From an uncultured Duncaniella sp. (GTDB taxonomy: Bacteria; Bacteroidota; Bacteroidia; Bacteroidales; Muribaculaceae), in the NCBI GenBank assembly GCA_910576785.1, contig CAJTJG010000017.1:17350-81349 (forward strand): a DNA stretch of 64,000 nucleotides, read 5' to 3'. The position numbers and the translations under genes are program-made. Every line of letters starts with the position of its first letter. Within the stretch, counting starts at the first letter, position 1. Positions 34,972-42,801 of this stretch are shown here, piece by piece. The notes beneath the pieces were generated by a model, which searched no databases, was not told the origin of the DNA, and saw only the letters and a program-made list of their open reading frames with translations.

Positions 34972-35400
34972 TCACAGGGCCAGATGCAGAATGGGGAACG
35001 GGCGTCCGGCACTGTCAAGCTCGTCACGACCCACTGAACGGAACCCCTTGGATTTGTAAAAATCCAAGGCGAGCGGATTCTGCTCATTCACGTCCACAGA
35101 GTCGGCACCAAGCGATATGGCATGATTGATAAGAGCCGAGCCTACGCCCTTGCCTCTGCTGTGGTCGTCGACAAACAGCATTTCTATCATGTTTCCGGAT
35201 AGACCGATAAAACCGGCTATGACACCATTCTCCACAAAGCCGTATAGTGCGACATTGGGGAAATATGACGGGATCAAAGCGGCACGAATCTCACATATGT
35301 CATCTTCGCCAAGGAAATCATGTGAGGCTCTTACGGACCGCTCCCATATCCCGACCAGTGCAGGATAGTCATTGATGTCACATTGTCTGATTCTGTACAT
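34972..35400 (-). CDS. GNAT-family N-acetyltransferase
   Basis: A 142-residue acetyltransferase with start MYRIRQCDINDYPALVGIWE at 35400; an upstream in-frame ATG at 35490 is rejected because it lies upstream of the predicted transcription start. The acetyl-CoA site is in MLFVDDHSRGKGVGSALINHAI, and NEQNPLALDFYKSKGFRSVG follows, a layout like E. coli YiaC/YjaB proteins. Substrate is unknown. Residues 23-41 (RASHDFLGEDDICEIRAAL) closely match a decayed fragment at 39197-39301, so a paralogue once existed nearby. A good promoter lies at 35488-35519. Confidence 0.88.
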   Translation of the reverse strand: MYRIRQCDINDYPALVGIWERSVRASHDFLGEDDICEIRAALIPSYFPNVALYGFVENGVIAGFIGLSGNMIEMLFVDDHSRGKGVGSALINHAISLGADSVDVNEQNPLALDFYKSKGFRSVGRDELDSAGRPFPILHLAL

Positions 35401-35487
35401 GGTGTGATGAGGTTGGTGGAGATGGGGTCTTGATGCCGACAGCGATGTCTGTTCGGGTATTGGCCGGACATAGTCTGCGGCTATATG

Positions 35488-35519
35488 CAAAGTTAATTAA
35501 TTTCCGTATGAAGATCAAA
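35488..35519 (-). promoter_or_regulatory. Bacteroidota promoter of the GNAT gene at 34972
   Basis: On the minus strand TAACTTTG (35495 to 35488) and TTTG (35519 to 35516) are spaced by 20 bases. Initiation near 35481 leaves a leader of about 80 bases before the ATG at 35400. Confidence 0.6.
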
Positions 35520-35533
35520 TATAGATCTGCCTA

Positions 35534-35567
35534 TTGGCCGATATATCAAAAATATCCGTTATCTTTG
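35534..35567 (+). promoter_or_regulatory. Bacteroidota promoter of the retropepsin-like gene
   Basis: A perfect -7 box TATCTTTG (35560-35567) is preceded by TTG at 35534-35536 with a 23-base gap, slightly longer than usual. Initiation near 35573 gives a leader of about 22 bases. It is divergent from the GNAT promoter. Confidence 0.55.
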
Positions 35568-35595
35568 CCGTAATAACCAAAACGCACTGCATGAA

Positions 35596-37080
35596 ATGAA
35601 GAAGTTTCTTATATCCCTATGTATGGTATGCGCTGCGGTGATGGTTGTCTCCGCCCGATCTGTTGATGAAAAGTTTGCCGATGCCATGAACCGGGCAGAT
35701 TGGTTTGCTCTCGATTCATTGTATGATGCCACACCGAAGGACTCGATCAATCCTTTTCTCGAGGTTTTCGCCCGCTGTCTGATCGGCAACCGCCTCAATC
35801 GTACAGATGTTTCGCTACATGCATTCCGGGAGTTGCTCAATACGCAATCGGAATATCTCGGAGTGGAAAATCTTGTTTCAAGTGCCTACATGTTCGGGAT
35901 GGATCTGAGCCGTGTGGGGTATAATGCAGAGGCTGCCTCGATGATAAACTCGATCCTTGCGGCTACAAATCAATATCTGGACTCTGCGAGTGCCGCGGCA
36001 CTGACAGCTACGGCCAACCGTTATGCAGCATTATCCGCCTATAAACCGTATCAGATTGAGTTCCCTGATAGCCGGGAGGCTACAGTGCCGTTTACAGTCG
36101 TGCCTGTCGGCCCCGCCGACAAGGGCTCGGTGTTGATGCATCTGTCTGACAGCTATATCAATGGAGAGAAGGCGGACATAACATTCGATACAGGAGCCGG
36201 CGCGAATTTGATATCCATGGAAATGGCCGGGAAATACAATCTCGTTCCGTTGGACAGCGCCATCATCACAGTAAGGGGTGTGAATGCTCGTGACGGATAT
36301 GTCGCTATGGCAAGAGAATTGAAGATCGGGGATTTCACGGTCAGGGATGTCCCGTTTACGGTGATCTCCCTCTCGTCGGCCAATGAGGAGGCCGACCGGT
36401 ATATCCATAGTTTCAATATTGTTGTCGGTAGCGAACTGATGCTGCAACTCAAGGATATGACCATTGACTTCTCAGAGCGTCGCATCACAGTCCCGACCAT
36501 AGCCTGTGAGAGATCCGGTGACACTCCGAACTTGTGTTTCTCCTCCACGATGAATTTACTTGTGAAAGGCTCGGTGCTTGACACCCCGATGCTGATGTGC
36601 ATAGATAGCGGTGATGCGTCCTACGGCTCTCTCGACAACTCCTTTTATGAGACAAACAAGGATTATATCACGTCACATGCCACCCTTGATTCTATCAGAC
36701 AAGCCGGTATTGGCGGTGTGATCATCACGGAGTGCTACAAAGTTCCCTGCATGCCGGTGATCATTGACGGCCATGCGGTATTTCCTTCCGGCATGGTGGT
36801 GAGATTGGGCGATGACACGATGATAGGAGGATATGAATGCATAATCGGTGTAAAGACATTGATGCTTTATCGCAAGGTGAGATTCAATCTGGTGGATTTC
36901 ATACTGACCACAGAGCCATATGATGATCAGTTCCCGATGCTACAGTCGAAATATGGAGTCCCCCATTTCAGATATACAAAAGAGAAGAGGATGAATCTCC
37001 TCCAGGCCATAGGCTGCGTAGGAGTCGGAGTGGCAAGGACCCTTATAAACCCCAACGCTCCCGCAGATCCGGATTTATAG
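35596..37080 (+). CDS. secreted retropepsin-like aspartic protease
   Basis: A 494-residue protein with a signal peptide (MKKFLISLCMVCAAVMVVSA). After a helical N-terminal region (about 22-155) come two aspartyl-protease lobes: the first catalytic motif ITFDTGAGANLIS has Asp198, the second MLMCIDSGDASYG has Asp337. Two DxG motifs in one chain suggest a bilobal enzyme or an internal pseudodimer rather than a single retropepsin unit. It is expected in the periplasm or outside. The next gene, 56 bases downstream on the same strand, also encodes a secreted protein, so they may act together. Confidence 0.82.
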   Translation: MKKFLISLCMVCAAVMVVSARSVDEKFADAMNRADWFALDSLYDATPKDSINPFLEVFARCLIGNRLNRTDVSLHAFRELLNTQSEYLGVENLVSSAYMFGMDLSRVGYNAEAASMINSILAATNQYLDSASAAALTATANRYAALSAYKPYQIEFPDSREATVPFTVVPVGPADKGSVLMHLSDSYINGEKADITFDTGAGANLISMEMAGKYNLVPLDSAIITVRGVNARDGYVAMARELKIGDFTVRDVPFTVISLSSANEEADRYIHSFNIVVGSELMLQLKDMTIDFSERRITVPTIACERSGDTPNLCFSSTMNLLVKGSVLDTPMLMCIDSGDASYGSLDNSFYETNKDYITSHATLDSIRQAGIGGVIITECYKVPCMPVIIDGHAVFPSGMVVRLGDDTMIGGYECIIGVKTLMLYRKVRFNLVDFILTTEPYDDQFPMLQSKYGVPHFRYTKEKRMNLLQAIGCVGVGVARTLINPNAPADPDL

Positions 37081-37135
37081 GTTATAAAAGCTGTGTTTTT
37101 ATTTATTGGATTAGAAAAAACAGTAGACGGCACAT

Positions 37136-38710
37136 ATGTCAGCACGCATTACAACACTCTTCATATTGTTCCTTGCGTCATGGAGCGTATCTTTATCTCA
37201 GTCGCTTGATGATTTCAAGGTTGAGAAAATTGGCAGACAGGTTAAGGAGTTTCAACTTGACTCCATCAATCTTTCCTCCCCTCTTGACTATTACAGATCA
37301 AGGGCATGGGTGCGGTTGTCGGGCAAGGGCAAATACTGGAATGCAATTTCCACATCAAAGTTCTATGATGAGAATGCACCTGATGAGTCCGTTGATGATG
37401 AACTGCGCACATACGTGCTGAATGAGCATGTTGACTACATTGTGACTTATCGTGACTCAGTGGCATCGATTGTGACCCATACGGATGGTGAAGACCTCGT
37501 GCTGTTGAACAATTGCTGGTTGGAGAACGGACGATGGGTGAATGGCGGGCAGGCTCTGGCTGATGATAAAAATGACGCACAGGATAAATTGTTGGAACAA
37601 TTGCCGGAGACGTTATACAATCTGCCAAGAATTGACATAATGAATAGTGTCCCGCAAAATGTTACCCCATTTGTGGATTTCCTTTCCGGTGTGACATCTT
37701 CCCCCGAGGAATTCATGCTTGACATGTTGGCTACGCATAAGCTTGTCATCAATGGTGAATTTCATCGCAGGAAAGTGTCGTGGGATATGCTGAAAAGACT
37801 TATATCGCACCCCGGTTTTCCGGATATTGTCGGACGTGTCTTTATGGAACTGCCATCACATCATCAACCGTTGATGGATAAATTTCTTGATTCGGAGATC
37901 CTTGATGAAGATATTATAATAAGGATTTTCCAGGATGAGCAATTGAACGGTTGGTGGGATAGAGGCGAGTTTGAGTTCCTTTGCAAGCTGTGGGAACTCA
38001 ACCGTTCGTTACCTCGGGACAAGAAAATCAGGATATTGTTAGCTGATTATCAGATCCCGTATTCGGAGATGGCTGATCGTGGAGACGCATGGGAGGCGAA
38101 AGACAGGAATTCACACATGGCCGATGTGGTAGTGAATGCCATAAAGGGGTCTGATGACACGAGAAACAGCCTGTTTCTTGTCGGGTGTGCGCACGCATAT
38201 AAGTCAAAGCAGTCAGGGTTCGCATCATCCGCTTATGGAAAAGGTGCGGCGTTGACCGCCGGAGCACAGATAGCGGATAAGCTTGGGGACGATAACGTGT
38301 TTACCATATTTCAACACGCTCTTTCTGGAGACAATAGTGGACGGAACAAATCTGCGATACGCGGAGGCATTTTTGACCTCGCCTTTGAAAAAAATGGAAA
38401 TCGGCCGGTTGGTTTTGAGTTGGCGGACTCACCGTTTGGCAACGAACCTTTTGACGGCATATATGAAATTAAATACAATACGGCAACTGGAAATTATGCG
38501 GAAAACTTTGACGGATATCTGTTTTTGGCCCCGTTGGAAAATGAACCCAAGGCTATCCCCTTGACTGAAATATTCACTGATGAATTTGTCGTGGAAATGC
38601 AACGCCGGGCCACGGTATTGGGAATGGAAAACTCACGTTGGATGTGGTTTGGCCATCGCTCTTCGGAGATGACAAAAGAGAATATAATAGAGGCGCTTCT
38701 GCAGGAATAG
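37136..38710 (+). CDS. secreted protein, EreA/ChaN/TIKI-like fold (tentative)
   Basis: A 524-residue protein with a signal peptide (about 1-22, ending SVSLSQ). The centre has spaced Glu/His motifs that resemble erythromycin-esterase/ChaN-like hydrolases: VINGEFHRRKVSW (about 203), VFMELPSHHQPLMDKF (about 237), ILLADYQIPYSEMADRGD (about 300) and FLVGCAHAYKS (about 344). In that superfamily such motifs carry catalytic or metal-binding residues. N- and C-terminal regions are not recognised. Function is open; it is encoded just downstream of a secreted aspartic protease. Confidence 0.65.
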   Translation: MSARITTLFILFLASWSVSLSQSLDDFKVEKIGRQVKEFQLDSINLSSPLDYYRSRAWVRLSGKGKYWNAISTSKFYDENAPDESVDDELRTYVLNEHVDYIVTYRDSVASIVTHTDGEDLVLLNNCWLENGRWVNGGQALADDKNDAQDKLLEQLPETLYNLPRIDIMNSVPQNVTPFVDFLSGVTSSPEEFMLDMLATHKLVINGEFHRRKVSWDMLKRLISHPGFPDIVGRVFMELPSHHQPLMDKFLDSEILDEDIIIRIFQDEQLNGWWDRGEFEFLCKLWELNRSLPRDKKIRILLADYQIPYSEMADRGDAWEAKDRNSHMADVVVNAIKGSDDTRNSLFLVGCAHAYKSKQSGFASSAYGKGAALTAGAQIADKLGDDNVFTIFQHALSGDNSGRNKSAIRGGIFDLAFEKNGNRPVGFELADSPFGNEPFDGIYEIKYNTATGNYAENFDGYLFLAPLENEPKAIPLTEIFTDEFVVEMQRRATVLGMENSRWMWFGHRSSEMTKENIIEALLQE

Positions 38711-38726
38711 CCGCGACGTTTCACCG

Positions 38727-39200
38727 TCATAGACATTCTATCCCGGGACGGAGCAATTCCATAACATAGTTTTCCAGTAATACGCCCTTCCTTTCCACAA
38801 GTTGTTTCCTTATGACAGTATATCCTCTGTTCTCGAAGAACGGCTTGGCTGTGATTGACGCATGGGTAATGATTGTCATGCCGGGCTCCATCGCCGATTC
38901 AAGTCTGTCGCAGATTGCTGAGGCGACACCTTGCCTCTGATAATTATGATGTACATATAGACGATCCAGGTATCCCGAAGGGTCTATGTCTCCAAATCCA
39001 ACTATGATGGAACCCTCGACCGCAACGAATGTATGATGCCTGGATAGTGATTTATCCCATCCTGCCATATCAATTGAATCGGGTGCCCATGCATCAACTT
39101 GGTCTTGGGAATAATCTTGAATATTAACATTGTGTACGGTGTCATGGAACAGTTTGATTATCTCCTCCAAGTCATCCGTATGATATCTCCTGACATTCAT
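38727..39200 (-). CDS. GNAT-family N-acetyltransferase
   Basis: A 157-residue acetyltransferase starting MNVRRYHTDDLEEIIKLFHD. The acetyl-CoA loop is in RLYVHHNYQRQGVASAICDR, and ASITAKPFFENRGYTVIRKQ is the late strand of the family. It is of the E. coli YafP/YjaB type, with ENRGY in place of the usual EKxGF. Substrate is unknown. Its start codon overlaps the stop of an upstream decayed acetyltransferase frame (ATGA), so it may once have been translated with that gene. Confidence 0.88.
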   Translation of the reverse strand: MNVRRYHTDDLEEIIKLFHDTVHNVNIQDYSQDQVDAWAPDSIDMAGWDKSLSRHHTFVAVEGSIIVGFGDIDPSGYLDRLYVHHNYQRQGVASAICDRLESAMEPGMTIITHASITAKPFFENRGYTVIRKQLVERKGVLLENYVMELLRPGIECL

Positions 39201-39301
39201 ATCGTATCAATAGGTGTGAGGTGTGGAAAGTAGGTAAATAGGGACTCGCGGATTTCTATTATATCGTTTTCAGTCAGAAACGAATGGGTGGCCATTATCC
39301 A
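39197..39301 (-). pseudogene. fragment of a GNAT acetyltransferase
   Basis: The minus-strand frame reads WIMATHSFLTENDIIEIRESL and then FTYFPHLTPIDTI before the stop. The first part closely matches residues 23-41 of the intact GNAT protein at 34972 (RASHDFLGEDDICEIRAAL). The rest of the domain, including the acetyl-CoA loop, is gone, and upstream of 39301 the frame runs into unrelated AT-rich sequence. So this is a short 5' remnant of a paralogue, apparently cut by insertion or deletion at the left edge of the island. Confidence 0.6.
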
Positions 39302-39320
39302 AGGCTCCGGGTTCGTTCCT

Positions 39321-39386
39321 ATTGCGGAATTAAACCTTTTTTCCGACATACACAAATGCCGGGGTTCGTTTTCCATATTATTAGCA
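39321..39386. repeat. imperfect direct repeat left of hipBA (copy 1)
   Basis: The stretch from TATTGCGGAATT through ACATACACAA to GGGGTTCGTTTT resembles 41439-41506 on the other side of hipBA; the shared core is ACATACACAA and, 6-7 bases later, GGTTCGTTTT. The alignment was made by eye and contains small gaps. It could be a decayed attachment site or a cassette boundary. Confidence 0.4.
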
Positions 39387-39488
39387 CCGAGGTTAAATTT
39401 ATTAAACCTCAATTGTTTACGAATTTTTTTGTTCGGTATTTCGTTCGGATTACCGAACACTTCTTGACTCTCAACTCTAACATCTGAC

Positions 39489-40742
39489 TTAAACGAGCCA
39501 TTTGTCAATTCGAGGTGCGAACATATCAATATCTCTTATAGGGATACCGATCCGTCGCGCTTCGGTTTGCCATGACTTCATCGCCTCCTTGACTTCCGAG
39601 ATAATTCTGACGGCTTTATTTTTTGATAGCATATAGTCGTCGGCTGATTCCAAAAGGATATTCAGGTCGGATTCGTTGGTCGATCGATTTATCAAAAGGC
39701 TCTGGTTTTCTTGAAGCGTCGGATTGATGTCGTAGGCAGGTGAAAGTTCCCAACCTTTTCTTGTTAGCAGGAAGCCGTGGTTTCGGAAATGGTCGTCTGA
39801 GTTGCCGACAATGATATAGAATGCCACACGTTTGTAAAGCTCTTCAAGATTCTGCTCAACGTTGCTTCCGTGCTGAATAATGAAATCGACAATGTCGGAA
39901 TAGCCAAATCCCGTTGAAGCGTTGTCGCCATCTTCAAGACCGAGCAATGTCAGAGCCGAAGCGAAATGTATCCGCTTTCCTTCATCGTTGCGGTCGAATC
40001 TTTTTGAAAGAAGAACGTGGTGATTTTCACCATTGATTATTCTTGTGTCCGCAACATTCAATCCTGCCTTGCTACCCATCACATGGCAGAAATGCTCCCA
40101 AAGTGCAACATCATAATCATCCTTGCGTGAAGGAAATTTCGCCACGGTTAATTTCCCATTCTCGTCAACGACTGTCGCCTTGGGTCTTGCGCCTCCGAGC
40201 GACGTACCGGGATGAAGAAGTTGCACAAGCCATTTCTTTGCCGGAAGTTGCTGCTTCTCCTCACTCTCCTCAATTTCATGCGCAGCATGCATCAACTCTC
40301 TGACGCTCGTCAATGGTGGCACTCGCAAATTCGGATCAACATTGATAAATTCCCCACCCTTGGTTTTGGCGAAACGGAATCCACCCATTCGCGAGGCGTC
40401 ATCAATACCCATAAGGTAGTCGAATGAAGTCAATCGTTTGACTGGTCGCTTCTCGTCTGCGGCTGCTATCTGTTCACGGCGATTAAGCAATGTACGCCCC
40501 CAACGGTCAGGCAGCGCATCGGAGAAGCAGGAGAATATATCGCGCTCCGGGCGGGTATATTGCACCCCCGGAAAATTCTGCAAGTCTTCGCTCAGAAAGA
40601 CGTCACCATATTTAGCGAGCCACTCTTTATCATACGAGAAAGAATAAGTCTCATTGCCACGCACGGAGTCAAACGACAACTCACCCACTAACGCCGGAAT
40701 GTCAAGCCAATCAAAATCAGCATATACAAATAGCCTGTCCAT
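39489..40742 (-). CDS. hipA: HipA-type serine/threonine kinase toxin
   Basis: A 417-residue HipA. The N-terminal subdomain (about 1-110) has FPGVQYTRPERDIFSCFSD and ALPDRWGRTLL; the P-loop-like segment is HPGTSLGGARPKA, the catalytic loop is VGNSDDHFRNHGFLL, and YDINPT corresponds to the DFG position. In E. coli HipA phosphorylates glutamyl-tRNA synthetase and induces growth arrest; other targets are possible here. It lies two bases after its antitoxin hipB. The essential kinase residues (the D in NSDDH, N in RNH, D in YDINP) are all present, so it should be active. Confidence 0.93.
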   Translation of the reverse strand: MDRLFVYADFDWLDIPALVGELSFDSVRGNETYSFSYDKEWLAKYGDVFLSEDLQNFPGVQYTRPERDIFSCFSDALPDRWGRTLLNRREQIAAADEKRPVKRLTSFDYLMGIDDASRMGGFRFAKTKGGEFINVDPNLRVPPLTSVRELMHAAHEIEESEEKQQLPAKKWLVQLLHPGTSLGGARPKATVVDENGKLTVAKFPSRKDDYDVALWEHFCHVMGSKAGLNVADTRIINGENHHVLLSKRFDRNDEGKRIHFASALTLLGLEDGDNASTGFGYSDIVDFIIQHGSNVEQNLEELYKRVAFYIIVGNSDDHFRNHGFLLTRKGWELSPAYDINPTLQENQSLLINRSTNESDLNILLESADDYMLSKNKAVRIISEVKEAMKSWQTEARRIGIPIRDIDMFAPRIDKWLV

Positions 40743-40744
40743 AA

Positions 40745-41065
40745 TTATTCCTTTTTAGACGCACGTTGGCGATGTTTCAAAGAGAGGTCTTGCAGTGTAC
40801 GGCCAAGAGTATCTTCCTTGGCAATCAACAACAAATCATCATCGAGTTGGAGTGCATAGAGCACACGGGCATAAATACCTATTGAGACAGTTGGCGAACC
40901 TTTTTCGATTCTCGCAATAGTCAATGGCGAGCAAGTAGCACGTTCGGCTACTTGTGCTATCGACAGGTTGCGACGAAGCCGGGCGAGCTTGATTTGCTCT
41001 CCCATCAATTCCATTTTCTGCTCCAGTTTCCGGGGTAACTTAGTCCCCATCGTGTTCTTTGCCAT
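40745..41065 (-). CDS. hipB: HipB-type XRE antitoxin
   Basis: A 106-residue DNA-binding protein starting MAKNTMGTKLPRKLEQKMEL at 41065; the longer frame to 41140 overlaps the promoter. The XRE helix-turn-helix covers about 22-75 (ARLRRNLSIAQVAERATCSPLTIARIEKG). Its C-terminal part is longer than E. coli HipB. It should bind HipA and repress the operon. A minus-strand -7 box and an AT-rich palindrome lie just upstream (41089-41113). Confidence 0.9.
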   Translation of the reverse strand: MAKNTMGTKLPRKLEQKMELMGEQIKLARLRRNLSIAQVAERATCSPLTIARIEKGSPTVSIGIYARVLYALQLDDDLLLIAKEDTLGRTLQDLSLKHRQRASKKE

Positions 41066-41088
41066 TGTTAACAATTCATTTGATGATG

Positions 41089-41113
41089 CAAAGATAATAA
41101 AAATATTTATTAT
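41089..41113 (-). promoter_or_regulatory. hipBA promoter -7 box with AT-rich palindrome
   Basis: TATCTTTG on the minus strand (41096 to 41089) is a perfect -7 box. The palindrome ATAATAA-N6-TTATTAT at 41094-41113 overlaps it and is a plausible HipB operator. No TTG at the -33 position is evident. Confidence 0.5.
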
Positions 41114-41204
41114 ATGATGTATTGAGGGGATTTGTGCCATGACACCAACGGTTTTGTATGTGCCTCGGTTCGTCCCCGATATTGTATGTATTTTTGTATG
41201 GATA

Positions 41205-41315
41205 AAAATTAAAATCGCCGTAACTCTGTAAGCTACAGCGATTTAATCTTGTAAAATAAGTGGAGCTGGAGGGACTTGTTCCCAACGCTCCAAATATAGA
41301 CATATCAGATAGTTG
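41205..41315. repeat. about 110-bp direct repeat, copy A (tRNA/tmRNA 3'-end-like)
   Basis: This stretch is very similar to 43549-43655 (copy B). On the minus strand it reads like a degenerate T-arm and acceptor (GGGAACAAGTCCC then TCCAGCTCCA), followed downstream by an inverted repeat AAATCGC...GCGATTT that could be the terminator. That is the arrangement left when an element integrates at the 3' end of a tRNA or tmRNA gene. No complete tRNA or tmRNA can be folded around it. Confidence 0.6.
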
Positions 41316-41438
41316 GCTCTTGCCATTTTTTCTTTGAAAGATTTGGTGACAACCTTTAGCTCGCTGCAACTTGATTGCAGCAAATCTCAGATTGGTGTTC
41401 TTTGCCTTCCGCGACCCTGACTTCTCAGCGGTCTAACC

Positions 41439-41506
41439 GTATTGCGAATTTAGCGAATTTCGGACACATACACAAGTCCGAGGGTTCGTTTTAGCGATTA
41501 ATAACA
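41439..41506. repeat. imperfect direct repeat right of hipBA (copy 2)
   Basis: Counterpart of 39321-39386: TATTGCGAATTT, then ACATACACAAG, then GAGGGTTCGTTTT. A weaker third version may follow copy B at about 43757-43815, which would extend the A/B repeat unit to about 300 bases. By-eye alignment. Confidence 0.4.
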
Positions 41507-41517
41507 TCATCAAATCT

Positions 41518-41826
41518 TTAACGCACGGCGAATGCCGGTTCAAGAATATGCAATCCAAGAGCCGATTCAATCTTGAAGATTGTTTCGATACTTAGATTCT
41601 CAGAACCTTTGAGTACCCGGGATATGTATTGCTGTGAACAGCCCATGCGCTCGGCAACGGCTTTCTGAGTTATCCCCAGTTCCTCCATCTTGTCAAGCAT
41701 CATCATGGCTATTTTTTGAGAATAACGCAGCCACTCTTTGTTTGCCTGACGCTCCATAGCCTTCTCTCTCCAACGGGATGGAGTTGAAGATCTGTGGGCA
41801 GACAGTTTGTCTTGTAACTCTTTCAT
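41518..41826 (-). CDS. XRE-family antitoxin of a toxin-first pair
   Basis: A 102-residue protein. A charged helical N-terminus (about 1-40) is followed by a helix-turn-helix (about 42-95): GITQKAVAERMGCSQQYISRVLKGSENLSIETI. It lies 11 bases downstream of the 185-residue protein, an order (toxin first, antitoxin second) as in HigBA. It should bind the palindrome upstream of the toxin gene. An enzymatic role is unlikely. Confidence 0.85.
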   Translation of the reverse strand: MKELQDKLSAHRSSTPSRWREKAMERQANKEWLRYSQKIAMMMLDKMEELGITQKAVAERMGCSQQYISRVLKGSENLSIETIFKIESALGLHILEPAFAVR

Positions 41827-41837
41827 AGCTTTTATAA

Positions 41838-42395
41838 TTAAAGTTCAGCAATATATTCTATGAAACTCTCATCGTCAATAATTTTCTCATCCAGAAGAAA
41901 ATTTCTGACTTTCTCTATCTTGGCAAGTTCCAAAGCGGTGTGTTCTCGCTCCTGCATCGTAGCAGTAAGTTTTATCGCACCTCCGGTAACAACATACACG
42001 CCCTTAGCCAGTTTAATGGCGTATATTCTCAACCAAGACGACCGTCCTACAAGATTTTTTAGGCGAGCTTTCTCTTTGCCCAACAAACACTCCGCGATAC
42101 GGCTGTTGCTCAATGGTCGGAATATCAAATCCAGATTTGCCTCAGGGGATATGTCCATCATGATTGCTTCAAGTTTTTCACTGTCGTCAATGGTGCGGCT
42201 TATGGCATCATTGATATTTGTGATCTTGAAATAACTCTCCAAGTCTTTGGAATTGGCCTTGAAAAAACTCCGCAGCCAGGCCACGTCATTCCATTGGTCA
42301 AACAGAGAATACAGGATGTTATCCTCATCTCCATCATATCTGACCGCCCAAAGCCGTCCATCTTCAGTTATATCGTCGAAAGTCATATCCTTCAT
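41838..42395 (-). CDS. putative HigB/RelE-like toxin partner of an XRE protein
   Basis: A 185-residue protein. Recognisable segments are WAVRYDGDEDNILYSLFDQW at the N-terminus and GRSSWLRIYAIKLAKGVYVV, then GGAIKLTATMQEREHTALEL near the C-terminus. The second half (basic strand, then GGAIKLT) resembles RelE/HigB-like folds, though it is much longer than a simple RelE. I know similar proteins paired with XRE genes in Bacteroides but no tested activity. A first in-frame ATG at 42395 lies at the predicted transcript start; the ATG at 42386 (MTFDDITEDG) is a good alternative. Confidence 0.75.
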   Translation of the reverse strand: MKDMTFDDITEDGRLWAVRYDGDEDNILYSLFDQWNDVAWLRSFFKANSKDLESYFKITNINDAISRTIDDSEKLEAIMMDISPEANLDLIFRPLSNSRIAECLLGKEKARLKNLVGRSSWLRIYAIKLAKGVYVVTGGAIKLTATMQEREHTALELAKIEKVRNFLLDEKIIDDESFIEYIAEL

Positions 42396-42402
42396 TTTTC
42401 TG

Positions 42403-42447
42403 CAAAGATACAGAATCTTTATATTATATACAACTTATAGGTTGTAT
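42403..42447 (-). promoter_or_regulatory. promoter and palindromic operator of the toxin/XRE pair
   Basis: On the minus strand TATCTTTG (42410 to 42403) is the -7 box and TTG (42433 to 42431) the -33 box, 20 bases apart. The palindrome ATACAAC-TTATAG-GTTGTAT (42428-42447) covers the -33 box, so an antitoxin bound there would block RNA polymerase. Confidence 0.65.
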
Positions 42448-42801
42448 TTGTTTTGACGTAGTATAATTTTTTAAGTTAATAGGCCTGTCCTAAACGTGTC
42501 AGCCCCTTGCTTTAAATAATGGTGGAACACCGATAATCGACAACGCCTCAAGGTGAGCACCGGGGACGCTGCTTTTATCTCACGAAGTGTTTTTTATATG
42601 TGTTCGACGAGAGCTCCGCGGTTCACCATGAGACTCAATGCCGTTCATCCGTGTTCTTTATCACCATTGCTTGATATGGATTTTTCCGACTGTTCCGTCA
42701 CTCACCGCTTGTCAGCAGTCCACGAGTCGAGACTGTGAAAATCGCCGGCCGTAGTTGTCGCATTTTTACAGATTTGCCTTTCCGGCACCGGGCAGTTCCA
42801 T
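42448..42801. other. gene-free stretch between two island modules
   Basis: No frame here has recognisable protein similarity, and I see no strong hairpin. Parts are distinctly more GC-rich than the flanking toxin operator (for example around 42541-42720), so it may hold the decayed remains of an older gene. Confidence 0.4.

Noticed and set aside
41261..41335. A complete tRNA or tmRNA gene at the repeat copies
   Set aside because: Only the acceptor and T-arm-like end is recognisable, with a changed T-loop (no TTC motif); no anticodon or D arm can be drawn.
42553..42738. A 61-residue plus-strand frame in the gene-free part of the island
   Set aside because: Random-looking composition, no start context; kept only as part of the gene-free description.
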